DNA of 64,000 nt from CAVSJJ01 sp963728395 (GTDB lineage Bacteria; Actinomycetota; Actinomycetes; Actinomycetales; Dermatophilaceae), in contig CAVSJJ010000004.1 in the NCBI GenBank assembly GCA_963728395.1, positions 62,001 through 126,000 of the forward strand, in the 5' to 3' direction. Position 1 is the first letter of the stretch; each line of letters begins with the position of its first letter. Made by a program: the position numbers and the translations under genes. Under the pieces are notes generated by a model that was not told where the DNA came from, ran no database searches, and saw only the letters and a list, made by a program, of their open reading frames with translations. Below, piece by piece: positions 51,829 to 59,779 of this stretch.

Positions 51829-53916
51829 TCAGGCCGGGGCGACCTCGAGCGGTGCCAGACCGTGTGAGGAACGGATGACCTCGACGAACCGGGCCATGAT
51901 CTCGGTGAGCCCGAAGTCCTTGGGGGTGAAGACCTCGGCGACGCCGAGCTCCTTGAGCCGGGCCGCGTCGGACTCGGGGATGATGCCGCCGACGATGACC
52001 GGGACGTCGTCCGCCCCCGCGTCGCGCATCCGGTCCAGGACCTCCGGGACGAGCTCCATGTGCGATCCGGAGAGGATCGACAGCCCGACGAGGTGGACGT
52101 CCTCGGCGACCGCCGCCGCGACGATCTGCTCCGGGGTGAGCCGGATCCCCTGGTAGACGACCTCGAACCCCGCGTCCCGGGCCCGCACGGCGATCTGCTC
52201 GGCACCGTTGGAGTGCCCGTCCAGGCCGGGCTTGCCGATGAGGAGGCGCAGCCGCCGGCCGAGGTCCTGCCCCGTGCGGGCGACCGAGGCGCGCACCGCC
52301 GTGAGCTCCTGCCCGCCGGCCGCGACGACGTCGCCGCCGACCCCCGTGGGCGCTCGGAACTCTCCGAACACCTCCCGCAGGGCCTGGGTCCACTCCCCCG
52401 TCGTCACCTCCGCCCGGGCGCACTCGAGCGTGGCGGGCATGAGGTTGGCGGCGGAGCCGGCCTCGTCCCGAAGCCTCGCCAGGGCCGCCGCGGCGCGGTC
52501 ACGGCGGGCCGGGTCGGCGTCGCGGGCCTCGCGCCACTCCCGCACGGCGTCGGCGGCGGCGCGCTCGACGCCGGGGTCGACGCTCTGGATCGCCTCGTCG
52601 AGGTCGGCGGTCAACGGGTTGGGCTCGGTGCTCTCGTAGCGGTTGACGCCGACGACGACGTCCTCACCCGCCTCGATCCGCTGTCGGCGCAAGGCGTGCG
52701 AGGCGACCAGCGACGACTTCATGTAGCCGCTCTCGACCGCCGCAACGGCTCCACCCATCCCGGCGACCCGCTCCATCTCGGCCCGGGCCCCGGTGACCAG
52801 CTCATCGACCTTCGCCTCGATCACCGGGGATCCGTCGAAGAGGTCGCCGTACTCGAGCAGGTCGGACTCGTAGGCCAGCACCTGCTGCATCCGCAGCGAC
52901 CACTGCTGGTCCCACGGCCGGGGCAGGCCGAGCGCCTCGTTCCAGGCCGGCAGCTGCACGGCCCTGGCTCGGGCATCCCTGGACAGGGTGACGGCGAGCA
53001 TCTCCAGGACGATCCGTTGCACGTTGTTCTCCGGCTGGGCCTCGGTGAGCCCGAGCGAGTTGACCTGGACGCCGTAGCGGAAGCGCCGCTGCCGGGCGTC
53101 GGTGACGCCGTAGCGTTCCCGGGTCAGCTCCTCCCAGAGCCGGACGAACCCCCGCATCTTGCACATCTCCTCGACGAACCGGACGCCGGCGTTGACGAAG
53201 AAGGAGATCCGCGCGACGACCTCGCCGAACCGCTCCGCCGGCACCTGGCCGGCGTCCCGGACCGCGTCGAGCACGGCGATCGCGGTCGACATCGCATAGG
53301 CGATCTCCTGGACCGGCGTGGCTCCGGCCTCCTGGAGGTGGTAGCTGCAGATGTTGATCGGGTTCCACGACGGGATCTCGCTCACGGTGTAGGCGATGAG
53401 GTCGGTCGTCAGCCGCAGCGACGGCCCGGGGGCGAAGACGTAGGTCCCCCGCGAGAGGTACTCCTTGATGATGTCGTTCTGCGTCGTGCCGGCCAGGGCG
53501 CGCACCGCCGACGCGGGGTCCTCCCCCGCCGCGACCGCCTGCTCCTCGGCCGCGACCTGGTAGAGGGCGAGAAGCCACATCGCCGTCGCGTTGATCGTCA
53601 TCGACGTGTTCATCCGGCTCAGCGGGATGCCCTCGAACAGCGCTCGCATGTTGCCGATGTGGCTGATCGGCACGCCGACCTTGCCGACCTCGCCCCGGGC
53701 CAGGACATGGTCCGGGTCGTAGCCGGTCTGGGTCGGCAGGTCGAAGGCCACCGACAGGCCCGTCTGGCCCTTGTCGAGGTTGCGCCGGTAGAGGGCGTTG
53801 CTGGCAGCGGCGCTGGAGTGCCCGGCATACGTCCGCATCACCCACGGTCGGTCGCGCTCGGGGCGCGCCGGCATCGCAGCGGGCGCGGGCTGGCCGGAGG
53901 CGGCGGGCTCGGTCAT
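51829..53916 (-). CDS. ecm: Ethylmalonyl-CoA mutase
   Basis: 695 aa single-chain adenosylcobalamin mutase. Its catalytic domain opens WVMRTYAGHSSAAASN and has QTGLSVAFDLPTQTGYD; the C-terminal cobalamin-binding motif is GLDGHSNGAEQ (DxHxxG) near residue 566. Segments such as VVGVNRYESTEPNPLTAD match ethylmalonyl-CoA rather than methylmalonyl-CoA mutases, which normally are heterodimers or have other loops. Converts ethylmalonyl-CoA to methylsuccinyl-CoA. It fits with the Ccr, the epimerase, MeaB and a cobalamin adenosyltransferase in this window. Confidence 0.92.
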   Translation of the reverse strand: MTEPAASGQPAPAAMPARPERDRPWVMRTYAGHSSAAASNALYRRNLDKGQTGLSVAFDLPTQTGYDPDHVLARGEVGKVGVPISHIGNMRALFEGIPLSRMNTSMTINATAMWLLALYQVAAEEQAVAAGEDPASAVRALAGTTQNDIIKEYLSRGTYVFAPGPSLRLTTDLIAYTVSEIPSWNPINICSYHLQEAGATPVQEIAYAMSTAIAVLDAVRDAGQVPAERFGEVVARISFFVNAGVRFVEEMCKMRGFVRLWEELTRERYGVTDARQRRFRYGVQVNSLGLTEAQPENNVQRIVLEMLAVTLSRDARARAVQLPAWNEALGLPRPWDQQWSLRMQQVLAYESDLLEYGDLFDGSPVIEAKVDELVTGARAEMERVAGMGGAVAAVESGYMKSSLVASHALRRQRIEAGEDVVVGVNRYESTEPNPLTADLDEAIQSVDPGVERAAADAVREWREARDADPARRDRAAAALARLRDEAGSAANLMPATLECARAEVTTGEWTQALREVFGEFRAPTGVGGDVVAAGGQELTAVRASVARTGQDLGRRLRLLIGKPGLDGHSNGAEQIAVRARDAGFEVVYQGIRLTPEQIVAAAVAEDVHLVGLSILSGSHMELVPEVLDRMRDAGADDVPVIVGGIIPESDAARLKELGVAEVFTPKDFGLTEIMARFVEVIRSSHGLAPLEVAPA

Positions 53917-53983
53917 GCCCCGACGTTACCGGTGAGTTGGGTCCCGGGGGGAGACCCGTGACCCCAGCTCCTCGGTATGCCGC

Positions 53984-54346
53984 TCAGCCGGCCGCGAGCG
54001 CCGGCAGCGAGGCGTCCGGCCCGGTCGGCGCAGCCGCCGGGACGAGCGTCGAGCCGAGCCGGGCCCGGCGCAGCAGCAGCCGGATCGTTCGGGCATCGGC
54101 CGCCTCGATCCGCAGCGACGCACCCGCCCGGCGCGCCCGGCGCAGGCACTCGACGAGCAGCCCCAGCGCGGTGGCGTCCCCGATCTCGGCCTCGGTGAGG
54201 TCGAGCAGGACGTCGCCGGCGCCACCGTCGATGACGCGGTGGATGGACAGCCGGAGGTCCGGCACGCTGTGGACGTCGAGCCGTCCACACATGACGATGC
54301 GATGACTCCCGTGGGCCATCGTCTCGGTGATGATCACGATGAGCAC
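53984..54346 (-). CDS. STAS-domain protein (anti-sigma-factor-antagonist-like)
   Basis: About 120 aa from GTG at 54346. The fold is recognisable: RIVMCGRLDVHSVPDLRLSIH, GDVLLDLTEAEIGDATALGLLVECLRRAR (in parts). The usual phosphorylatable Ser of SpoIIAA-type antagonists lies near a DS/T motif before the helix; here the place reads IGDATALGLL with Thr, so phosphorylation is possible but not clear. Divergent from the adenosyltransferase gene. Confidence 0.75.
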   Translation of the reverse strand: MLIVIITETMAHGSHRIVMCGRLDVHSVPDLRLSIHRVIDGGAGDVLLDLTEAEIGDATALGLLVECLRRARRAGASLRIEAADARTIRLLLRRARLGSTLVPAAAPTGPDASLPALAAG

Positions 54347-54459
54347 GCCCCTGTTCGTGCATGGCGCCCCTGCGACGCCGGTCCCATTGAACCCGCTGGA
54401 CGGAATGGAGCCGCGAAAGGCGCGGTAAAGATTCGACAAAGAAATGAGAGGCTGGACCC

Positions 54460-55077
54460 ATGGTCAACCTCACCCGGATCTACACCAGGACCGGCGACGA
54501 CGGGACGACATCCCTCGGCGACTTCAGCCGGACCCGCAAGACCGACGCGCGGCTCGCGGCATACGCCGACGCCAACGAGACGAACGCCGCCGTCGGGGTC
54601 GTCCTCGCCACGGGAGGGATCGAGCCGGACGTCCGCGCGACGCTCGCCCGGGTGCAGAACGACCTGTTCGACGTCGGCGCAGACCTCTCGACCCCGCTCC
54701 AAGCGACCTACGAGCATCCGCCGCTGCGGGTGCGCCAGCAGTGGGTCGACGAGCTCGAGGCGGACTGCGACGCCTACCTCGAGCGGCTCGAGCCGCTGCG
54801 CTCCTTCATCCTGCCGGGAGGCACCCTCGCCGCCGCGCATCTGCATGTCGCGACGACGGTGGCCCGCCGCGCCGAGCGCTCGACGTGGGCGGCGATCGAG
54901 GCCTACGGCACCGAGCCCGGCTCGGCAAAGGGCGAGGGCGGGGTCAACGTGCTCGCCGCGACCTATCTCAACCGGCTGTCGGATCTGCTCTTCATCCTCT
55001 CCCGGGTGGCGAACCTGCCCGGCGGCGACGTCCTCTGGCAGCCGGGCGGCGGCCGCGAGAGGCCCGGCGGCGAGTGA
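54460..55077 (+). CDS. Cob(I)alamin adenosyltransferase (PduO/CobA type)
   Basis: 205 aa. N-terminal IYTRTGDDGTTSLGDFSRTRK (the ATP-binding TRTGDDGTT loop) and the helix-bundle signature ARRAERSTWAA and YLNRLSDLLFILSR are typical of PduO-type ATR. It adenosylates cob(I)alamin, supplying AdoCbl for the mutase two genes away. AT-rich upstream region with GAGAGG as ribosome site. The neighbouring DUF2550 gene is the standard actinobacterial partner on the way to the atp operon. Confidence 0.93.
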   Translation: MVNLTRIYTRTGDDGTTSLGDFSRTRKTDARLAAYADANETNAAVGVVLATGGIEPDVRATLARVQNDLFDVGADLSTPLQATYEHPPLRVRQQWVDELEADCDAYLERLEPLRSFILPGGTLAAAHLHVATTVARRAERSTWAAIEAYGTEPGSAKGEGGVNVLAATYLNRLSDLLFILSRVANLPGGDVLWQPGGGRERPGGE

Positions 55078-55088
55078 GACGCAGGGCC

Positions 55089-55517
55089 TCAGGTGACGTT
55101 GACGTTGAAGCCGGGCGGGGAGCTCTCGAGCCACGCCCGCAGCGCGGTGTAGGCGGGGGTCTGCAGCGCCATCCCGCACTCGATGCCGTCACAGGACCCG
55201 TTCACCTCGATGGCGTCGGGCAGTCCGGGGATCGGCTCCCGGACCGGCATCGGTCGGCCGAACTCCAGGTCATGACGCATCCACGAGTACTTCGGACGCA
55301 GCGAGGGACCGACGACGGTGAACCAGTCCAGCCTGGCCCCGGACAGCCGGGCGAGGCCGAGCCGCCAACGCGGCTCGGCCTCGCTGCGCAGGGCGCACAG
55401 CAGCAGCGGCCCTCCCTCGGAGATGTAGCGGCGGCGGAGCCAGACATAGCCCAGGACGACCACGGCGGCCACGGCGAGCAGCGCGATGACGCTTTCGGCG
55501 GTGACCAGCGGCGACAT
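55089..55517 (-). CDS. DUF2550-family membrane protein
   Basis: 142 aa. One N-terminal hydrophobic segment (VIALLAVAAVVVLGYVWLRRRY) followed by a soluble domain with GPLLLCALRSEAEPRWRLGLARLSG (in parts) and WFTVVGPSLRPKYSW. Known actinobacterial family of unknown function, almost always directly downstream of atpC, as here. Two cysteines near the end (GSCDGIECG) are characteristic. Confidence 0.88.
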   Translation of the reverse strand: MSPLVTAESVIALLAVAAVVVLGYVWLRRRYISEGGPLLLCALRSEAEPRWRLGLARLSGARLDWFTVVGPSLRPKYSWMRHDLEFGRPMPVREPIPGLPDAIEVNGSCDGIECGMALQTPAYTALRAWLESSPPGFNVNVT

Positions 55518-55550
55518 CCCCGTGCGGCTCCCTCCCCTGCGGCCCGACCG

Positions 55551-55820
55551 CTAGGCGGTCATGGCCGAGGCGTCGACGACCTCGGAGATGATCGTCACCC
55601 GGTCATGCTCGACGGAGAGGAAGCCGCCGTCGACCGAGGCGGTCTGCACCCCGCTGCCGGCGTGGATGCGGACCTCGCCCTCGGCCAGGATGACCAGGAG
55701 CGGGCTGTGCCCGGGCAGGATGCCGATGTCACCGTCGATCGAGCGGGCGCTGACCTGGCTCGCCTCGCCCGTCCACACCTGGCGGTCGGCGGCGACGAGT
55801 TCGACCTGAAGCTGGCTCAC
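55551..55820 (-). CDS. atpC: F-type ATP synthase epsilon subunit (short form)
   Basis: 89 aa. The beta-sandwich domain is complete (LQVELVAADRQVWTGEASQV, GDIGILPGHSPLLVILAEGEVRI, VDGGFLSVEHDRVTIISEVV, all in parts), but the protein ends where the two C-terminal inhibitory helices of longer epsilon subunits would begin. It is separated from atpD by a permease gene (55878-57200) on the same strand. Confidence 0.92.
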   Translation of the reverse strand: MSQLQVELVAADRQVWTGEASQVSARSIDGDIGILPGHSPLLVILAEGEVRIHAGSGVQTASVDGGFLSVEHDRVTIISEVVDASAMTA

Positions 55821-55877
55821 GGGGTCCTCCGGTGGTTCGGGTGTCGAGTCAGTGTAGACGGTGAAGGCGGGTCGCGA

Positions 55878-57200
55878 TCAGTGCGTCGATGCCGAGGAAA
55901 GGTCCTCGTCGATGTCCTCCTCGGGCTCCTGCACGGCCCCGGTCGCGGCGTTCACGCCGCGCATGACGTGGAACACCAGGAGGGCGGCGGCGCTGCCCAG
56001 TGCGATGCCGGCGAACTGGAACCGGCCGACGGTCCACGTGTAGTCGGCGATGCCCACGACGAGGGCGATGGCCGCGGTCATCAGGTTGATCGGGTTGCCG
56101 AAGTCGACCCGGTTCTGCACCCAGATCCGCACACCGAGCAGGCCGATCATCCCGTAGAGCACGGTCCCGGCGCCGCCGAGAACGCCCCGGGGGACGGTCG
56201 CGATGAGCTCGCCGAACTTCGGTGAGAAGGACAGGAGCAGGGCGACGGTGGCGGCGACCCAGTAGGCGGCCGTCGAGTAGATCTTCGTCGCGGCCATGAC
56301 CCCGATGTTCTCGGCGTAGGTCGTCGTGCCTGAGCCACCGCCGGCACCGGCGAGCGTCGTCGCGAGGCCGTCGGCCATGAGGGCCCGGCCCATGACGGGG
56401 TCGAGGTCGCGCTCGGTCATCAGCGCGACGGACTTGATGTGCCCGACGTTCTCGGCGACGAGGACGAGGACGACGGGGATGAACAGACCCGCGACCGACC
56501 AATGGAAGCTCGGGGTGGCGAAGTCGGGCAGCCCGAGCCAGCCCGCCTTCTCCATCCTGGTGAAGTCCACCTCGCCCCGGACCAGGGCGACGAGGTAGCC
56601 GACGATGACGCCGATGAGGATGGCGAGCCGCCCGAGCAGCCCCTTGGCGAGGACCATGACGACGGCGATGACGACGAGGGTCGTTGCGGCCGTGACCGGG
56701 GAGACCACGAAGTTGCTCTTCGCGGACGGCGCGAGGTTGAGACCGATGAGCGCGACGATCGTGCCGGTGACGACGGGGGGCATGACGACCTGGATCCATC
56801 GGTCGCCGAGGACCTGGACGGTGAGGCCGACGAGGAAGAGGGTGACGCCGGCCATGAGCACACCGCCGAGCGCCCCGGCCATGCCGTAGTCGGTCTTGGC
56901 GGCGGCGATGGGGGCGATGAAGGCGAAGGACGATCCGAGGTAGCTCGGCACCCTCCCGGCCGTGAGGAGGAGGAAGAGCATCGTGCCCAGACCCGAGAAG
57001 AAGAGGGTCGTCGCCGGTGGGAAGCCGGTGATGAGGGGGACGAGGAACGTCGCGCCGAACATGGCGATGACGTGCTGCGCACCGATCCCGATCGTCCGCG
57101 GCCAGCTCAGCCGCTCGTCGGGGGCGACGACCTCGCCGTGGGTCGGAGCGCTGCCGTCTCCGTGAACGGTCCACGACAGGCCCAGGGGGTTGCCACTCAT
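55878..57200 (-). CDS. NCS2-family uracil/xanthine-type permease inserted in the atp operon
   Basis: 440 aa, about 14 hydrophobic segments. NCS2 signatures: AENVGHIKSVAL (UraA-type Glu in the first substrate motif) and SGTTTYAENIGVMAAT (second motif with TTYAENIG), together favouring uracil. The acidic tail EPEEDIDED is unusual. It lies between atpD and atpC, in the same direction, with a strong hairpin between atpD and its start and 57 bases to atpC. The substrate class is well supported, the exact pyrimidine less so. Confidence 0.9.
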   Translation of the reverse strand: MSGNPLGLSWTVHGDGSAPTHGEVVAPDERLSWPRTIGIGAQHVIAMFGATFLVPLITGFPPATTLFFSGLGTMLFLLLTAGRVPSYLGSSFAFIAPIAAAKTDYGMAGALGGVLMAGVTLFLVGLTVQVLGDRWIQVVMPPVVTGTIVALIGLNLAPSAKSNFVVSPVTAATTLVVIAVVMVLAKGLLGRLAILIGVIVGYLVALVRGEVDFTRMEKAGWLGLPDFATPSFHWSVAGLFIPVVLVLVAENVGHIKSVALMTERDLDPVMGRALMADGLATTLAGAGGGSGTTTYAENIGVMAATKIYSTAAYWVAATVALLLSFSPKFGELIATVPRGVLGGAGTVLYGMIGLLGVRIWVQNRVDFGNPINLMTAAIALVVGIADYTWTVGRFQFAGIALGSAAALLVFHVMRGVNAATGAVQEPEEDIDEDLSSASTH

Positions 57201-57234
57201 CGGCGTGCTGCCTTTCTCATCTGCTGTTATCCCG

Positions 57235-57270
57235 CGGCAGGGCCGGCCTCCGAGGAGACCGGCCCTGCCG
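57235..57270 (-). terminator. Terminator hairpin between atpD and the permease gene
   Basis: Perfect 12-base arms (57235-57246 and 57259-57270) with a 12-base loop, 17 bases past the atpD stop. The 34 bases between it and the permease start contain a ribosome site (GAAAGG) and little room for a promoter, so it may act as an attenuator as well as the end of the main atp transcript. Confidence 0.65.
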
Positions 57271-57287
57271 GGTGTGGTTCCGGGGGG

Positions 57288-58769
57288 TCAGAGGTTCTTC
57301 TGGATCTCGTCCCACTGGCGCTCGACGTCGTCGAGACCGCCGCACATGAAGAACGCCTGCTCGCCGATGTGGTCGTACTCGCCGTCACAGATCTTCGCGA
57401 ACGCCTCGATCGTGTCCGACAGCGGCACCGTCGACCCCTCGATGCCGGTGAACTGCTTGGCGACGTAGGTGTTCTGTGAGAGGAACCGCTGCAGGCGGCG
57501 GGCCCGGTTGACGAGGATCTTGTCCTCCTCGGAGAGCTCGTCGATGCCGAGGATCGCGATGATGTCCTGCAGCTCCTTGTTGCGCTGGAGGATCTGCTTG
57601 ACCCGGATCGCCGTGCTGTAGTGCTCCTCGCTGATGTAGCGGCGGTCGAGGATCCGGCTCGTCGAGGTGAGCGGGTCCACGGCCGGGTAGATGCCGAGGG
57701 ACGCGATCTCACGCGAGAGCTCGGTCGTCGCGTCGAGGTGGGCGAAGGTCGTCGCCGGCGCCGGGTCGGTGTAGTCGTCCGCGGGGACGTAGATCGCCTG
57801 CATCGAGGTGATCGAGTGGCCTCGCGTGGAGGTGATCCGCTCCTGGAGGGTGCCCATCTCGTCGGCGAGTGTGGGCTGGTAGCCGACGGCGGACGGCATC
57901 CGGCCGAGGAGGGTGGAGACCTCGGAGCCGGCCTGGGTGAACCGGAAGATGTTGTCGATGAAGAGGAGCACGTCCTGCATCTGGACGTCGCGGAAGTACT
58001 CGGCCATCGTCAGCGCGGACAGGGCGACGCGCAGCCGGGTGCCCGGCGGCTCGTCCATCTGGCCGAAGACGAGGGCCGTCTGGCCGAGGACGCCGGCCTC
58101 CTCCATCTCGGCGATGAGGTCGTTGCCCTCACGGGTGCGCTCCCCGACGCCGGCGAACACCGACACACCACCGTGGTCGCGCGCCACGCGGGCGATCATC
58201 TCCTGGATGAGGACCGTCTTGCCGACGCCCGCACCACCGAAAAGGCCGATCTTGCCCCCCTGGACGTACGGGGTGAGCAGGTCGATGACCTTGATGCCCG
58301 TCTCGAACATCTGGGTCCGGGCCTCGAGCTGGTCGAAGTCGGGGGCCGAGCGGTGGATGCCCCAGCGTTCCTTGACGTCGAGGGTCTCCCCCTCGGCGAG
58401 GTTGAGACACACGCCCGTCGTGTTGAAGACGTGCCCGAGGGTCACGTCCCCGACCGGCACGGTGATCGGGCCGCCGGTGTCCTGGACCCGGGTGCCCCGG
58501 ACCAGGCCGTCGGTCGGCTGGAGCGAGATGGCCCGCACCATGTTGTCGCCGATGTGCTGGGCGACCTCGAGGTTGAGGGTCTTGGTGTCCGGCTCGCCCT
58601 CGACCTTGACGTCGGTCGTGAAGTCGATCTCCGCCGTGAGCAGGTTGTACTGCTCGGGCATCGCGTCCGGTGGGAACTCGACGTCGACGACCGGGCCGAT
58701 GACCCGGGAGATCCGGCCGACACCGCCGGTCGTGGCGCTGTCCTGCGGCTTCGTCGCGGTGGCAGTCAT
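57288..58769 (-). CDS. atpD: F-type ATP synthase beta subunit
   Basis: 493 aa. P-loop GGAGVGKTVLI, catalytic ADGTREGNDL-like region GERTREGNDLI, ALTMAEYFRD and DNIFRFTQAGSE are all intact. Catalytic subunit of the F1 head. Followed by a hairpin and then by the NCS2 permease. Confidence 0.98.
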   Translation of the reverse strand: MTATATKPQDSATTGGVGRISRVIGPVVDVEFPPDAMPEQYNLLTAEIDFTTDVKVEGEPDTKTLNLEVAQHIGDNMVRAISLQPTDGLVRGTRVQDTGGPITVPVGDVTLGHVFNTTGVCLNLAEGETLDVKERWGIHRSAPDFDQLEARTQMFETGIKVIDLLTPYVQGGKIGLFGGAGVGKTVLIQEMIARVARDHGGVSVFAGVGERTREGNDLIAEMEEAGVLGQTALVFGQMDEPPGTRLRVALSALTMAEYFRDVQMQDVLLFIDNIFRFTQAGSEVSTLLGRMPSAVGYQPTLADEMGTLQERITSTRGHSITSMQAIYVPADDYTDPAPATTFAHLDATTELSREIASLGIYPAVDPLTSTSRILDRRYISEEHYSTAIRVKQILQRNKELQDIIAILGIDELSEEDKILVNRARRLQRFLSQNTYVAKQFTGIEGSTVPLSDTIEAFAKICDGEYDHIGEQAFFMCGGLDDVERQWDEIQKNL

Positions 58770-58783
58770 GGGATGTCCTTACC

Positions 58784-59689
58784 TCACTTGCTCTCGGCGA
58801 GGCCGGTGGCCCCACCCACGATTTCGCTGATCTCTTGGGTGATCTCGGCCTGGCGGGCCTGGTTCGCCAGCCGGGTGTACTTCTTGATGAGGTCGTCGGC
58901 ATTGTCCGTCGCCGACTTCATGGCCCGCTGGCGCGAGGCGAGCTCGGACGCCGAGGCGCTGAGCAGGCAGGTCCAGATCCGGGAGATGACGTACTGCGGG
59001 AGCATCGTGTCGAGCACCTGCTCGGCGTTCGGCTCGAACTCGTACAGCGCCAGGATCTCCCTGGCCGGGTCGTCGTCGACGTCCTCGTCGTCGACGACCT
59101 CGAGCGGCAGCAGACGCAGGACGCGCGGCTCCTGGTTCACCATCGAGTTGAACCGGGTGTAGACGATGTGGAACTCATCGTGTCCCCCCTGCTCGAAGTC
59201 CTGGAGGAAGTCCTCGATGACCCGCTCGCCGATCTCGCGCGCCACCTCGATCGTCGGGTTGTCGGTGAAGCCGGACCACGACTCCGCGAACTCGCGGCGA
59301 CGGAACTTGTAGAAGGAGATGACCTTCCGGCCGACGAGGTAGGGGACGACCTCCTTGCCCTCGCCCCGGAGCCGCTCGACGAGCGCCTCGCCCTCCTTGA
59401 TCGCCGCCGAGGCGTAGGCCCCGGCCAGGCCGCGGTCGCTGGCGATGATGAGGACGCCGGCGCGCCGGACCTCGTCCTGCTCGGTCGTCATCGGGTGCTC
59501 GTGGCTGGAGTAGGTCGCCAGTGCGGACAGGGACCGGGTCAGCGCGTGGGTGTACGGCGCCGACTCCAGGACGCGCTGGCGCGCGCGGATGACCCGCGAT
59601 GCGGCCATGAGCTCCATCGCGCGGGTGATCTTCTTCGTGGCGCTGACGGCCCGGATGCGCTGCCGGTACTCCCGGATCTGCGCTCCCAT
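58784..59689 (-). CDS. atpG: F-type ATP synthase gamma subunit
   Basis: 301 aa from MGAQIREYRQRIRAV. Rotor shaft. N-terminal helix (SATKKITRAMELMAASRVIRARQ, in parts) and the C-terminal helix RAMKSATDNADDLI are clear. Start chosen at 59689, where the family's conserved opening begins; an ATG 26 codons earlier is spurious. Confidence 0.97.
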   Translation of the reverse strand: MGAQIREYRQRIRAVSATKKITRAMELMAASRVIRARQRVLESAPYTHALTRSLSALATYSSHEHPMTTEQDEVRRAGVLIIASDRGLAGAYASAAIKEGEALVERLRGEGKEVVPYLVGRKVISFYKFRRREFAESWSGFTDNPTIEVAREIGERVIEDFLQDFEQGGHDEFHIVYTRFNSMVNQEPRVLRLLPLEVVDDEDVDDDPAREILALYEFEPNAEQVLDTMLPQYVISRIWTCLLSASASELASRQRAMKSATDNADDLIKKYTRLANQARQAEITQEISEIVGGATGLAESK

Positions 59690-59779
59690 TCGCTTCTGCC
59701 TCTCGTTGGTCCTCGGGGAGGGATGTATGCCGCGGACGGCCGGACGGCCCGGGTGCGCCTGGCGCACCCGGGCATCGCA

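Noticed and set aside
51829..53916. Methylmalonyl-CoA mutase alpha subunit
   Set aside because: Single chain with ethylmalonyl-type segments, no beta subunit gene nearby, and a ccr gene in the same window.
54347..54459. Cobalamin riboswitch upstream of the adenosyltransferase gene
   Set aside because: The gap is only 113 bases and no B12-box-like core was seen.
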